DNA of 64,000 bases from Cobetia sp. cqz5-12 (GCF_016495405.1 NZ_CP044522.1:124001-188000); one strand, 5' to 3'; counted from the stretch's first letter, positions 52,284 through 62,840 are shown. The notes: generated by a model from the letters alone, not told the origin. Made by a program: numbers and translations.

Positions 52284-52299
52284 TGCATCGGATGTGCCA
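52284..52299 (-). promoter_or_regulatory. Sigma-54 promoter of the CrcZ-like RNA
   Basis: Minus strand reads TGGCACATCCGATGCA: the -24 TGGCAC is perfect, the -12 element ATGCA has one change from TTGCA, and GG-N10-GC spacing is exact. Predicted start about 52273, at an A-rich segment. Confidence 0.88.
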
Positions 52300-52373
52300 C
52301 AGCTTAAAAAAAACCAGCAATTCAGTCATTTAGACATAGGTCGCTGAGACGTGAGGTGTAGAGAGGTGCGAGG

Positions 52374-52434
52374 TGTTACCTGACGTGCCCATTGGTGCGC
52401 TGGTTGGGGTCATGATTTGGGGTCGATGGTAACA
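52374..52434. promoter_or_regulatory. Candidate CbrB upstream activating sites
   Basis: TGTTACC (52374-52380) and GGTAACA (52428-52434) form an inverted pair with centres 54 bp apart, about 100 and 160 bp upstream of the predicted RNA start. TGTTAC/GTAACA halves are, from memory, the CbrB-binding element of the P. putida crcZ promoter, although with shorter spacing. Confidence 0.6.
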
Positions 52435-52599
52435 ATTGGTGCGAAGGTCTAACGAAGTGCCTTGCAAGCTAATGATTGAGCTGGATTTTTTGCAGGCTTT
52501 TCGACACTAAAGTCTAGCGATGCCCGCGATGATGCGTGGATTCGTGGCAGGCAAGATGGCGGCGCAGGCGGGTTGCCCGCTCGGGATGGCACCCGCATG

Positions 52600-52675
52600 G
52601 TGCAGGGTCTTGAGTGCAGGGTCTTGAGTGCAGGGTCTTGAGTGCAGGGTCTTGAGTGCAGGGTCTTGAGTGCAG
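52600..52675. repeat. 14-bp tandem repeat, five perfect copies plus 6 bp
   Basis: Unit GTGCAGGGTCTTGA repeated without a single mismatch from 52600 to 52669, then GTGCAG. It lies between the cbrB stop and the upstream sites of the CrcZ-like RNA; copy number is likely variable between strains. Confidence 0.95.
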
Positions 52676-52719
52676 TGACTTCCGTGCTCCAGCGCCGCTC
52701 CGGATTCAGTACGCCAGCG

Positions 52720-54327
<1,608 letters not shown>

Positions 54328-54459
54328 GGGGTGATGTCGCTCGCCTGAGGGTGTGCATGAGGGAATGACTGTCGTTCGAGTCTGTCCTGTTCGCACAGGG
54401 GAGGCAATCCGACAATCGTGGCTGTTGTCAGGTGTCCCGAGTGCATGTCATGTCGGCTC

Positions 54460-55395
54460 TCAGCGACTCTCGGCAGCCCTTGGCATTGGAGCCGTGGCCG
54501 CACTGAGTGACGGCGCGGTACCGACTGCCGCGAGTGACCAGCGAGGAATGGCGTGGGCGAGTTGCTCCGCGGGGCTGGCGGTCGCCAGTTCGGAGGGCGG
54601 CGCCTGGCCGAGCAGCGTCAGGGTGTGGTGCAGCAGCGTTCGAATCGCGCTGGCGTCTTCTGGCAGGGCCGGCGCCAGATTCTGTTTGGAGAGCTTCTGG
54701 CCATTCTCGGCCGTGATCAGCGGCAGATGTGTCAGGCGGGGCATCGGCAGGTCGAGCGATGCCTGCAGCAGACGTTGCCAGGGGCTGTTGTCGAGCAGAT
54801 CGAGCCCGCGCACGACATCGGTGATGCCCTGCTCGGCATCATCCACCACCACGGCCAGCTGATAGGCCCACAGGCCATCGCGACGCTTGAGCACCACATC
54901 GCCGAGCGCGGCGAGATCCAGCTGGACCGCGCCCTGCAGTCGGTCCTGCCAGCCAGCGATGGCCCGGGGGCCGCCGAAGCGCTCTGCGGCACGCACATCC
55001 AGTCGCCAGGCATGCTCGCCCGTGGGAGGTTCGGCTCGCTCGCGGCACCAGCCGGGGTAGATGGCGTGCTCGCGCCACTGCTTGCGCGAGCAGTCACACG
55101 GGTAGGCGATATCACTGGCCTTCAGTTGCTCCAGTGCCTCGGCGTAGGCGGCGTGACGCTGACTCTGATGGCGGAGTTCGCCATCGCGCTGCAGGCCGAA
55201 GGCATCCAGCTGGCGCAGAATGGTATCGGCGCTCCCGGCGGGGCAGCGCGGCGGGTCGATATCCTCGATACGCACCAGCCACTCGCCGCCGTGATGGCGG
55301 GCATCGAGGTAGCTTGCGACGGCGGCCAGCAGAGAGCCCGCATGCAGCGGGCCGGAAGGGGTGGGGGCAAAGCGGCCACGGTAGGCGGTAGGCAT
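54460..55395 (-). CDS. gluQ: Glutamyl-Q tRNA(Asp) synthetase
   Basis: A 311-residue GluRS paralogue lacking the anticodon-binding domain. It attaches glutamate to the queuosine of tRNA-Asp. GRFAPTPSGPLHAGSLLAAV (HIGH-type), zinc ligands in CDCSRKQW and YPGWC, and KLSKQ in place of KMSKS. Start ATG 55395 with GGAG. Downstream of dksA, as in most gammaproteobacteria. Confidence 0.96.
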   Translation of the reverse strand: MPTAYRGRFAPTPSGPLHAGSLLAAVASYLDARHHGGEWLVRIEDIDPPRCPAGSADTILRQLDAFGLQRDGELRHQSQRHAAYAEALEQLKASDIAYPCDCSRKQWREHAIYPGWCRERAEPPTGEHAWRLDVRAAERFGGPRAIAGWQDRLQGAVQLDLAALGDVVLKRRDGLWAYQLAVVVDDAEQGITDVVRGLDLLDNSPWQRLLQASLDLPMPRLTHLPLITAENGQKLSKQNLAPALPEDASAIRTLLHHTLTLLGQAPPSELATASPAEQLAHAIPRWSLAAVGTAPSLSAATAPMPRAAESR

Positions 55396-55450
55396 GTGGG
55401 CTCCGTCATCCTTCGTGGTGGGAAATTCGCAGACAGCAGGGCCTGAACGC

Positions 55451-55483
55451 ATACGGGCACCGCTCCGAGGAGGGTGCCCGTAT
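55451..55483 (-). terminator. Hairpin between dksA and gluQ
   Basis: ATACGGGCACC/GGTGCCCGTAT, 11-bp perfect stem with an 11-nt loop and no T tract. Probably a partial terminator or processing site within the dksA-gluQ unit. Confidence 0.55.
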
Positions 55484-55529
55484 GGGGGGATGAGGCGACG
55501 GCCTGACGTCGCTTCATCGACAGCAGGGC

Positions 55530-55967
55530 TTAGCGGCCCAGCTGCTTTTCCTTCAACTCGGCCAGCGTCTTGCAGTCGACACACTGGGTCGCGGTCGGAC
55601 GTGCTTCCAGGCGGCGGATCCCGATCTCGATGCCACAGGACTCGCAGAAGCCGTAGTCGTCTTCATCGATGTTATCGATGGTTTCGTTGATCTTCTTCAG
55701 CAGCTTGCGCTCGCGATCACGCGTTCTCAGTTCGAGGCTGAAGCCTTCTTCCTGAGTGGCACGGTCTGCAGGGTCTGCATAGTTGTTGGCATCTTCCTGC
55801 AGGTGACGCACGGTGCGATCGACCTCTTCCATCAGCTCCTGTTTCCACTCCATCAGGATCTGGCGGAAGTGCGCTAGCTGCTTCTCGTTCATGTACTCTT
55901 CACCCGCAGCCGGCTCATACGGGGTGAATTTCTTAAGCGCTTCTGGCTTGGTTTCAGCTAAGGGCAT
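55530..55967 (-). CDS. dksA: RNA polymerase-binding transcription factor DksA
   Basis: A 145-residue ppGpp co-factor. Coiled coil with the DPADRA acidic tip (DxxDxA) that enters the secondary channel, and a four-Cys zinc finger CESCGIEIGIRRLEARPTAT with QCVDCKTLAE. Shapes rRNA and amino-acid promoter response to starvation. 275 bp divergent region with the aminotransferase gene is AT-rich near 56080-56120. Confidence 0.98.
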   Translation of the reverse strand: MPLAETKPEALKKFTPYEPAAGEEYMNEKQLAHFRQILMEWKQELMEEVDRTVRHLQEDANNYADPADRATQEEGFSLELRTRDRERKLLKKINETIDNIDEDDYGFCESCGIEIGIRRLEARPTATQCVDCKTLAELKEKQLGR

Positions 55968-56242
55968 GGGACCGCCTCATTCCGCAAGGTGACTTGGGCC
56001 GTCGACAGCCTGATGCACTGCCTCCTTGGCCACGGCGAGGGGGCTGTCCTGACTGCTGCCCTCGCGAGAAGATCAGCTTATTTAGCGTAAAAATGACAAG
56101 TTTGCAACCGATCTCCGACGATAGTTTGTAGCGGGCAGTGGTCAGGTGCGTATCGGAAAACACCGATTTTCCTGCACGAAGGGGCTGGGAATGGGCCTTG
56201 GCAGGCGCCTAGAATGAAGCTCCCATCCTGAGGAGTGTTGTC

Positions 56243-57427
56243 ATGCCGTTTGCCCGCCGCCTTGAATCCGTCGCCGCCTTTCGTGTGATGACGCTGCTGG
56301 AAGCCGCCCAGGCACGCGAGGCCGCTGGCCATGACGTCATCCATCTGGAAGTGGGGGAGCCTGACTTCCCGACCCCTGCGCCGGTGATCGCCGCCGGGCA
56401 GGCAGCACTGGCGGCCGGTCAGACGCGCTACACCCCTGCCTGCGGCCTGCCGGCCCTGCGTGACGCCATCGCGGCAGACTATCAGCGTCGCCACGGCGTC
56501 ACGGTCTCTCCCTCCCGTATCATCATCACGCCCGGCGCCTCCGGTGCCTTGCTGCTGGCCACGCTGCTGTGCGCCGAGCGTGGCGATAGCGTCCTGATGG
56601 CCGACCCGACCTACCCCTGCAATCGCCACTTCATGGGTCTCGTGGATGCCCAGCTGGATGTGGTGCCCGTCAATGCCGAGAGTGGCTGGCAGCTGACTGC
56701 CGAACTTGCCGATGATTTCTGGCGCGAGAACACGCGGGCAGTGATGGTGGCATCGCCCTCCAATCCCACCGGACACGTGCTGTCGCCCGAGGAATTGAAG
56801 GCGCTGGGCGAGCTGTGCCAGTCGCGAGATGCACACCTGCTGGTGGATGAGATCTATCAGGGATTGACCTATGGCGTGCCTGCGCACACCGCACTGGCAG
56901 AGTGCCCCGATGCCTTCGTCATCAACAGCTTCTCGAAATACTTCGGCATGACAGGCTGGCGGTTGGGCTGGCTGGTGGCGCCGGAAGCCGCGGTCGAGCC
57001 ATTGTCACGCCTGGCGCAGAATGTCTTCCTGGCCGCGTCGACACCTGCCCAGCATGCGGCGCTGGCGGCCTTCACGCCGGAATGCGAAGCAGAGCTCGAG
57101 CGTCGTCGGCAGGTGCTGGAAGCCCGTCGTGGCGTGCTGCTGGCCGGGCTCGAACGCCTGGGGCTGGCGCCGTCGGTGCCGCCGCAGGGCGCCTTCTACG
57201 TCTGGCTGGATATCTCGCACCTGAGTGATGACAGCGAGGCCTTCTGTCGCGCACTGCTGGAAGAAGAGAATGTCGCCATCACGCCGGGCACGGACTTCGC
57301 GCTGGCCAAAGGGCGTCGCCATGTGCGTATCGCCTTCACCGCCGATGAGGCGCGTCTGTGCGAGGCATTGGCCCGCATGGAGCGCTTCCTTGAGCGGCGT
57401 GCCAGCCGGGCGGGAGTGTCGGCTTGA
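56243..57427 (+). CDS. PLP-dependent class I/II aminotransferase
   Basis: A 394-residue fold-type I aminotransferase. Substrate-side IHLEVGEPDFPTPAPVIAAG, SNPTGHVLSPEELKALGELC, the PLP lysine in NSFSKYFGMTGWRLGW and the Arg that binds the carboxylate in HVRIAFTADEA. By overall pattern closest to alanine/aspartate-type transaminases (AlaA/AspC group); the amino donor cannot be fixed. GAGGAG precedes the ATG. Overlaps sfsA by one base (TGATG). Confidence 0.92.
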   Translation: MPFARRLESVAAFRVMTLLEAAQAREAAGHDVIHLEVGEPDFPTPAPVIAAGQAALAAGQTRYTPACGLPALRDAIAADYQRRHGVTVSPSRIIITPGASGALLLATLLCAERGDSVLMADPTYPCNRHFMGLVDAQLDVVPVNAESGWQLTAELADDFWRENTRAVMVASPSNPTGHVLSPEELKALGELCQSRDAHLLVDEIYQGLTYGVPAHTALAECPDAFVINSFSKYFGMTGWRLGWLVAPEAAVEPLSRLAQNVFLAASTPAQHAALAAFTPECEAELERRRQVLEARRGVLLAGLERLGLAPSVPPQGAFYVWLDISHLSDDSEAFCRALLEEENVAITPGTDFALAKGRRHVRIAFTADEARLCEALARMERFLERRASRAGVSA

Positions 57428-58269
57428 TGGAGCTTGAGGGGCTGTATCGTGGTCGCCTGATCCGTCGCTACAAGCGCTTCTTCGCCGAGGTGGAGCTGCT
57501 CGAGGGTGAGCGGGCTGGTGAAGTGGTGACGGCGCATTGCCCGAATACCGGCTCGATGCGCGCGGTGTGCGTGGAAGGTTGTGAGGTATGGCTGTCGCCG
57601 TCCGACAACCCCAAGCGCAAGCTCGCCTGGACCTGGGAGCTGATTCGCCTGCCCATGGCCCCGCCCGGCGCTGACGGTCGGCGTGAGGCCTTGGTTGCGG
57701 TGCATACCGGGCGTGCCAATGCCCATGTCGAGGCGGCGCTGCAGCAGGCCAGCGTCAGCGTGCTGCATGACATGGGGCTCGCCGACTTTGCGCGCCTCAA
57801 GCGCGAGTCGCGTGTCGAGGTCCTGCTGCCGGGCAATGACACGCCGGAGCGTTCACGGCTCGACTTCCAGATGTGGCCGAAGGAGGAGGGCGCGGCCTCG
57901 ATCTATCTGGAGGTCAAGCAACTGACGCTGCGTGAATCCGACGGTCACGGCTATTTCCCGGACTCGGTGAGTACGCGTGCCCAGCGCCATCTGGCCAGCC
58001 TCGCGGCGCTGGTCGCAGCAGGCCACCGCTGCGTGCTGGTGTTCTGTGTCGCGCATGAAGGGATCGAGGATGTCGCACCGGCGGCGCATCTCGACCCGGC
58101 CTATGCACAGGCCTTTGCCCAGGCGCAGGCCGCTGGTGTCGAGGTGCTGGCGCTGGGCATGCAGATCACGCTCGAGGAGTCTCTCTCGGACGCGGGCCAG
58201 CCGCTGTGGCGAGCAAGACTGGGCCTGACGCGCGCGCTGCCACTGCATGACGCGTGCTTTGCTGGCTGA
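57427..58269 (+). CDS. sfsA: Sugar fermentation stimulation protein homologue SfsA
   Basis: A 280-residue protein of the SfsA nuclease-like family. Start ATG 57427 (MELEGLYRGRLIRRYKRFFA), coupled to the aminotransferase; TTG 57424 is an unlikely alternative. Motifs HCPNTGSMRAVCVEGCEVWL, SDNPKRKLAWTWELI, YLEVKQLTLRESDGHGYFPD (metal/nuclease-like) and RAQRHLASLAALVAAGHRCV. Proposed to bind DNA or act as a nuclease; the physiological role is unclear. Confidence 0.95.
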   Translation: MELEGLYRGRLIRRYKRFFAEVELLEGERAGEVVTAHCPNTGSMRAVCVEGCEVWLSPSDNPKRKLAWTWELIRLPMAPPGADGRREALVAVHTGRANAHVEAALQQASVSVLHDMGLADFARLKRESRVEVLLPGNDTPERSRLDFQMWPKEEGAASIYLEVKQLTLRESDGHGYFPDSVSTRAQRHLASLAALVAAGHRCVLVFCVAHEGIEDVAPAAHLDPAYAQAFAQAQAAGVEVLALGMQITLEESLSDAGQPLWRARLGLTRALPLHDACFAG

Positions 58270-58337
58270 TCAGATCGCTGGCGCTAACCTGTCAGTCAGC
58301 GCACGCCTCTCTCTATAATCTCTCTATCATCTCTCCG

Positions 58338-58760
58338 TCATTTCTCCCTCGTTTCTCCACCGCTGCCTGCGGCCTCCCACAGCAGCAACAGTGCTGGCGA
58401 GGCATCGTTGTGCACCAGCTCGATGTCCAGCGCGGTCAAGCGTTGGCCGACGCAGGGGCCGCTGATGCAGGTGCCGTGATGCGGTTCGAAACAGGCCTGA
58501 TGGCGGTGGCAGAGGATCAGGCCGCCGGTCGCGTCCATGTAGGGATCGCCAGTCTCGTCCTCGGTCAGCATTCGACTGCCCTGGTGCGGGCAGCGGTCGA
58601 GGAAGGCGCGCAGACCATCGGGCTGCATCACCAGCAGGGCCGGACGGCCATCATCGAGTGTCAGTGCCATGCTGCGGCCGATGGGCAGTGATGGCAGCGG
58701 CAGTCTCAAGCACAGTCTGGATGAAGGCCCTTGCGGTAGTGTTGGTGGCCTTTCGGACAT
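58338..58760 (-). CDS. Small Rieske [2Fe-2S] protein
   Basis: A 140-residue protein with one Rieske cluster site: C-x-H in DRCPHQGSRML and C-x2-H in LILCHRHQACFEPHHGTCIS. Start at ATG 58760; ATG 58784 is possible and neither has a clear ribosome site. No catalytic domain, so it is likely a ferredoxin-type electron carrier or an assimilatory small subunit. Convergent with sfsA, divergent from the ChaN-like gene. Confidence 0.85.
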   Translation of the reverse strand: MSERPPTLPQGPSSRLCLRLPLPSLPIGRSMALTLDDGRPALLVMQPDGLRAFLDRCPHQGSRMLTEDETGDPYMDATGGLILCHRHQACFEPHHGTCISGPCVGQRLTALDIELVHNDASPALLLLWEAAGSGGETREK

Positions 58761-58855
58761 GAGGGGGCTCGCATCGGGTATCATGGCAGCGTTGGCACGC
58801 TCTCTTGTGGTCTTTTACCGTGTCTTGCCGCTTCCTTCCATGCCGGGTCATCTTC

Positions 58856-59938
58856 ATGTCGCTATTCCGCCGCTCGCTCAAATCCAGCTTCCGCTCCAGC
58901 AACGAATCCGAGACGCCTGAGCGCACGGCCGGGGTGAGCCGTCGCCAGTTGCTGGCCGGCATGGTCGCCTCGGCGGGCGGGCTTTCCGTGCTGGGTACGG
59001 CACTGAGCAGCCCGCTCGCACAGGCCGCTCAGCCGGCCAACGGGCCCTTGCCCCCGCTGCCAGCCTGGCATGACCCCAAGGCATCCCACCCGTTGCTGGG
59101 CAGCATTCTGGTCGCGGAGGGCAATCGTCGTCTGTCGCCAGCGGCGCTGGTCGATTGGAGTCAGGCGCACTCGATGGTGCTGCTGGGCGAGCATCACGAC
59201 AATCCGGACCATCACCAGCTGGAACGCTGGTTGATCGATGCGCTGGTTGCGCGGCGTCAGTTGGGCGGTGTGGCGCTGGAGATGCTGGACACGACCCAGG
59301 ATGCCGCCTTGTCGCTGGCCAACCGCACCTCGCTTGCGGTCGCGGGACTGCCGGATGACGAGCTTCAGCAGCTGCTGGCCTGGAATGCGCGTTGGCCTTT
59401 CACCGATTACGCCCCCCTGCTGCGCGGAGCGCTGGACAGTGGTGCGCCACTGGCGTCTGCCAGCCTGTCGGCGGCACAGCTGGAGGCCAGCATGGCAGCA
59501 GGACAGCCGCCGCTGGCGCTGCCGGAAGCGGTACTGCGCCTGCAGCGTGAGGCACTGGATGAAGGCCATTGCGGCCTGCTGGGCGCAGAGCGCCTGGATG
59601 CGATGCTGCGTGCGCAGCTGGCGCGTGATCAGCAGATGGCAGAACGACTGGAGGGCCTGGCGGCCGACGGTGCCACCAGCTTGCTGGTGTGCGGCTCCGG
59701 TCATGCCCGTCGTGATATCGGCGTGCCGCGCTGGCTGGATGGCAGCACGCTGTCCGTGGCGCTGATGCCGGTGGCCTGGGATGACGCGGGTCAACCGCTG
59801 ACACATCTCACCGACTATCTGCCGGAGAGTGCCGGTGCGGCACCGGCCTATGATCTGGTGTGGTTCACGCCGGCGACGGCGCCAGTCGCGGATGCCTGTG
59901 AAGGCCTGCGGGAAACGATGCAGACGACCGTCAGCTAG
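58856..59938 (+). CDS. ChaN-family (haem-binding uptake, Tiki-like) protein with Tat signal
   Basis: A 360-residue protein. Start ATG 58856 (MSLFRRSLKSSFRSSNESET). A twin-arginine signal SRRQLLAGMVASAGGLSVLG directs folded export. The family core is MVLLGEHHDNPDHHQLERWL, GGVALEMLDTTQDAAL, and the C-terminal LLVCGSGHARRDIGVPRWL. ChaN binds haem in Campylobacter; the fold is shared with Tiki and TraB-type putative metalloproteases, so either role is possible. Tat export hints at a cofactor. Confidence 0.85.
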   Translation: MSLFRRSLKSSFRSSNESETPERTAGVSRRQLLAGMVASAGGLSVLGTALSSPLAQAAQPANGPLPPLPAWHDPKASHPLLGSILVAEGNRRLSPAALVDWSQAHSMVLLGEHHDNPDHHQLERWLIDALVARRQLGGVALEMLDTTQDAALSLANRTSLAVAGLPDDELQQLLAWNARWPFTDYAPLLRGALDSGAPLASASLSAAQLEASMAAGQPPLALPEAVLRLQREALDEGHCGLLGAERLDAMLRAQLARDQQMAERLEGLAADGATSLLVCGSGHARRDIGVPRWLDGSTLSVALMPVAWDDAGQPLTHLTDYLPESAGAAPAYDLVWFTPATAPVADACEGLRETMQTTVS

Positions 59939-59981
59939 CGGCCAGCCAGCGACACAACAGCGGGCTGAATGCCCGGCATGA

Positions 59982-60010
59982 AAAAAGGCACCTCTCGGAG
60001 GTGCCTTTTT
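59982..60010. terminator. Bidirectional intrinsic terminator
   Basis: AAAAAGGCACCTC/GAGGTGCCTTTTT with a 3-nt loop, between the ChaN-like gene and the convergent thioesterase. Confidence 0.95.
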
Positions 60011-60052
60011 CGTTGGTGCTACCTGCGTGGCCCGACCTGAACAGTGACGCGA

Positions 60053-60544
60053 TCAGGCGTTCTTGAGGTCCGACGCGCTCTCGGCACGACGTCGCGGCGC
60101 CTTCTGCGGCGTCTCATCGTTGTGGCCGTCGTCATGGCTATCGTTGCTGCCGGCCTGCTCACGGAAGCGGTCTTCGATATAGGTGATGCGCGTGCGGCCG
60201 TGGGGCACCGGCTTGAAGTCGGCATCGACACTGACCAGCACGATGCGGTCGATGGTCAGGATGCGCTCGCGGGTGATCTTGTTGCGGATCTCGACGCACA
60301 GCGAGATCGAGGTGCGACCGAAGGCGCTGGCGGTGATGCCCAGTTCGATGATGTCGCCCTGACGCGCGCTGGAGACGAAGTTGATCTCCGACATGAACTT
60401 GGTGACCACGCGTGAGGTGCCCAGCTGGACGATGGCGTAGATGGCCGCTTCTTCATCGATCCAAGCCAGCAGACGTCCACCGAACAGGGTGCCGTTGGGG
60501 TTGAGGTCTTCGGGCTTGACCCATTTGCGGGTATGGAAGTTCAT
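60053..60544 (-). CDS. Acyl-CoA thioesterase, hotdog fold (YciA-like)
   Basis: A 163-residue hotdog protein; ATG 60544 follows GAGGAGAG. NPNGTLFGGRLLAWIDEEAA holds the conserved Asn/Gly and catalytic Asp region, then SEINFVSSARQGDIIELGI. A Lys/Asp/His-rich tail (about 30 residues, with SHDDGHNDE) is an addition to the core. Hydrolyses acyl-CoA, chain length unknown. Monocistronic. Confidence 0.9.
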   Translation of the reverse strand: MNFHTRKWVKPEDLNPNGTLFGGRLLAWIDEEAAIYAIVQLGTSRVVTKFMSEINFVSSARQGDIIELGITASAFGRTSISLCVEIRNKITRERILTIDRIVLVSVDADFKPVPHGRTRITYIEDRFREQAGSNDSHDDGHNDETPQKAPRRRAESASDLKNA

Positions 60545-60707
60545 GCACTCTCTCCTCGGGATGCCGGCGCACCTCACCGGAAGTGCGTGCCGTGATCCTC
60601 AGCTGCGTTTACCTCGAAAGTATATAGACTTTAGTTGCGACTGTCTGTGCATGGCCCGGATAGCGCAGCACTATCGCGGCGCGGAAGAATTGGTGGTGTC
60701 ATGACAC

Positions 60708-60743
60708 GAAACGGCCGACAGGAGTGTCCTGTCGGCCGTTTTC
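60708..60743. terminator. Intrinsic terminator between metW and thioesterase genes
   Basis: GAAACGGCCGACAGGA with a complement TCCTGTCGGCCGTTTTC (3-nt loop), T run on the plus strand and A run opposite. Its position downstream of metW fits that operon's end. Confidence 0.85.
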
Positions 60744-60781
60744 TTGCGGTGCCTGGCGCGACTGCTGTAGGGCGCCTGAAC

Positions 60782-61396
60782 TCAGCGGTGATCGGGCGGG
60801 CAGTTGTCGCGGCAGACGCGGAAGATGGCCACTTCTCCGAACAGGTTCGGCCACCAGGTCGCCGCCGGATGCGGTTCGTGATCGCCATTGCCGACCGCAC
60901 GGTCGATGATCTTGAGGCCCTGGGCGCGACACAGGCGCTCGAAGTCCGCGAAGGTCGACAGGTGGATGTTCGGCGTGTCGTACCAGGCGTGAGGCAGCGA
61001 CTTGGAGACCGGCATGCGCCCCTTGAGGCCAAGGTGCAGGCGGTGACGCCAGTAGGCGAAGTTGGGGAAGGTGATGATGGCTTCACGCGAGACGCGCATC
61101 ATCTCTTCCAGCGCACGGTCCGGGCGACGTAGTACCTGCAATGCCTGGGACATCACCACGCGATCGAAGGTATCGTCGGCGAAGTTGGCCAGGCCGTCAT
61201 CGACATTCTGCTCGATGACGTTCACGCCACGGGCCACACAGGCGCTGATGTTGTCGGGGTCGATCTCCAGGCCATAGCCGAAGACCTGCTTGGTTTCCTT
61301 CAGTGAGGCCAGCAGGGTGCCATCACCACAGGCGAGGTCGAGCACACGTGCGCCTTCGGGTATCCAGTCATGAATCTGGGCGAGATCGTTACGCAT
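60782..61396 (-). CDS. metW: MetW-type methyltransferase-like protein
   Basis: A 204-residue SAM-binding-fold protein: [56 protein letters not shown] and [20 protein letters not shown]. MetW accompanies MetX in homoserine acylation for methionine synthesis and activates it in some species. ATG 61396 lies inside the end of metX (8-bp overlap) with GGAG in metX, so they are coupled. Confidence 0.95.
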   Translation of the reverse strand: MRNDLAQIHDWIPEGARVLDLACGDGTLLASLKETKQVFGYGLEIDPDNISACVARGVNVIEQNVDDGLANFADDTFDRVVMSQALQVLRRPDRALEEMMRVSREAIITFPNFAYWRHRLHLGLKGRMPVSKSLPHAWYDTPNIHLSTFADFERLCRAQGLKIIDRAVGNGDHEPHPAATWWPNLFGEVAIFRVCRDNCPPDHR

Positions 61397-62585
61397 GGCG
61401 GGTCTCCTTGGTGCTGCTCGGCTTTCGCGTGGCTGGCGCGCCACAGGCGTGGTCGTAAGCGCGAGTCAGGAAGTTGCCCAGTACCGCCTCGTAGCGTTCG
61501 CCCGGCAGCAGGAAGGCATCATGCCCGTGCGGCGAGTCGATGTTGGCGTAGCTGACCGACTTGCCGGCATGGATCATGGCATTGACCAGCTCGCGAGAGC
61601 GTGACGGCGCGAAGCGCCAGTCGGTGGTGAAGCTGACCACCAGTACCGGGCAGCTGATCGGCGCCATGGCCGCGGACAGGTCATCGCCTGCCGTGGCGGC
61701 CGGATCGAAGTAGTCGAGCGCCTTGGTCATCAGCAGGTAGGTATTGGCGTCGAAGGCGGTGGAGAAGGTATCGCCCTGGTGGCGCAGATAGCTCTCGACC
61801 TGAAAATCGACGTCGTAACCGAAGTTGAGGCGGTCCTGACGCAGGTCGCGCCCGAACTTGGTGCCCATCGAATGCTCGGAAAGATAGGTGATGTGGCCGA
61901 CCATGCGTGCCAGCTTGAGGCCGCGTCTGGGTACGGCATCGACACGCGAGTACCAGCCGTCATGGAATTCCGGGTCAGAGCGAATCGCCTGACGCGCGAC
62001 TTCATTGAAGGCGATGTTCTGCGCCGAGAGTTTCGGCGTACAGGCGATGATGGCGACATGACCGACGCGATCAGGGTGGTCCAACACCCACTGCAGCGCC
62101 TGCATGCCACCCAGCGAGCCGCCGACCACCGCCGCGAAGCGAGTGATGCCGAGAGACTCGGCGAGGCGCTTCTGGCTCTCGACCCAGTCCGGCACGGTCA
62201 CCAATGGGAAGTCAGGCCCCCATTGCTCGCCCGTCTCCGGGTTGATCGAGGTCGGGCCGGTACTGCCGTGGCAGCCGCCGATGTTGTTCAGCGCGATGAC
62301 GAAGAAGCGCGAGGTATCAATGGGCTTGCCGGGGCCGATGTAGTCGTCCCACCAGCCAGGCTTGCGGTCGCTCATGGCGTGATAGCCAGCCGCATGATGG
62401 TGGCCGGTGAGGGCGTGACAGATCAGGATGGCGTTGCTGGCGTCCGCGTTCAGCTCGCCGTAGGTCTCGTAGACCAGCGAGTACTGCTCGAGGCGTCTGC
62501 CGCAGGCCAGCTCCAGCGGGGTATCGAAGTGGGCAGTCTGAGGCGTGACGAGACCGACCGAATCCGGGGGCAGGGAATCAGGCAT
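61389..62585 (-). CDS. metX: Homoserine O-acyltransferase MetX
   Basis: A 398-residue alpha/beta-hydrolase. ATG 62585 ([20 protein letters not shown]) matches the Pseudomonas N-terminus; ATGs further upstream are not supported. Nucleophile Ser in [14 protein letters not shown], oxyanion and family motif [15 protein letters not shown], and catalytic His in [15 protein letters not shown]. Activates homoserine as acetyl or succinyl ester; gammaproteobacterial MetX with MetW often uses succinyl-CoA. Confidence 0.96.
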   Translation of the reverse strand: MPDSLPPDSVGLVTPQTAHFDTPLELACGRRLEQYSLVYETYGELNADASNAILICHALTGHHHAAGYHAMSDRKPGWWDDYIGPGKPIDTSRFFVIALNNIGGCHGSTGPTSINPETGEQWGPDFPLVTVPDWVESQKRLAESLGITRFAAVVGGSLGGMQALQWVLDHPDRVGHVAIIACTPKLSAQNIAFNEVARQAIRSDPEFHDGWYSRVDAVPRRGLKLARMVGHITYLSEHSMGTKFGRDLRQDRLNFGYDVDFQVESYLRHQGDTFSTAFDANTYLLMTKALDYFDPAATAGDDLSAAMAPISCPVLVVSFTTDWRFAPSRSRELVNAMIHAGKSVSYANIDSPHGHDAFLLPGERYEAVLGNFLTRAYDHACGAPATRKPSSTKETRHA

Positions 62586-62763
62586 CGTGGTGAAGGTTTC
62601 CAGCATCATGTCCAGCAGAGTGTTCGGGGCAAGGCCCGTGTCCGGGGCGCGAAGCCGCGGTGATGCGCCTTGTGGGCGTCTCGTGCACCGTGGTTCTGGC
62701 TTCGGCCGAGGGCTCACTCTAGCACAGCGTGCGCACGCGTGATCCAGTGACACACGATGCAAG

Positions 62764-62840
62764 AGCGCCCGCTACGGGAGTCCGTGGCGGGCGCTGATCT
62801 CGTCGGCCTGCGCCTTGGGCGCGTGCCCTTGGGCGCGTGC
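62764..62840. repeat. Inverted and tandem repeats between metX and yggT
   Basis: A 14-bp stem AGCGCCCGCTACGG/CCGTGGCGGGCGCT (62764-62795, one T-G pair) is followed by two perfect 14-bp copies of CCTTGGGCGCGTGC (62813-62840). The inverted repeat may stop or stabilise transcripts from yggT; no T tract. The gap of 283 bp has no gene. Confidence 0.7.

Noticed and set aside
52600..52675. Tandem repeat as a CRISPR array
   Set aside because: Copies are directly adjacent with no spacers.
54328..54459. Possible remnant of cbrA between gluQ and cbrB
   Set aside because: Only 132 bp, and I see no kinase or transporter-like coding remnant in any frame.
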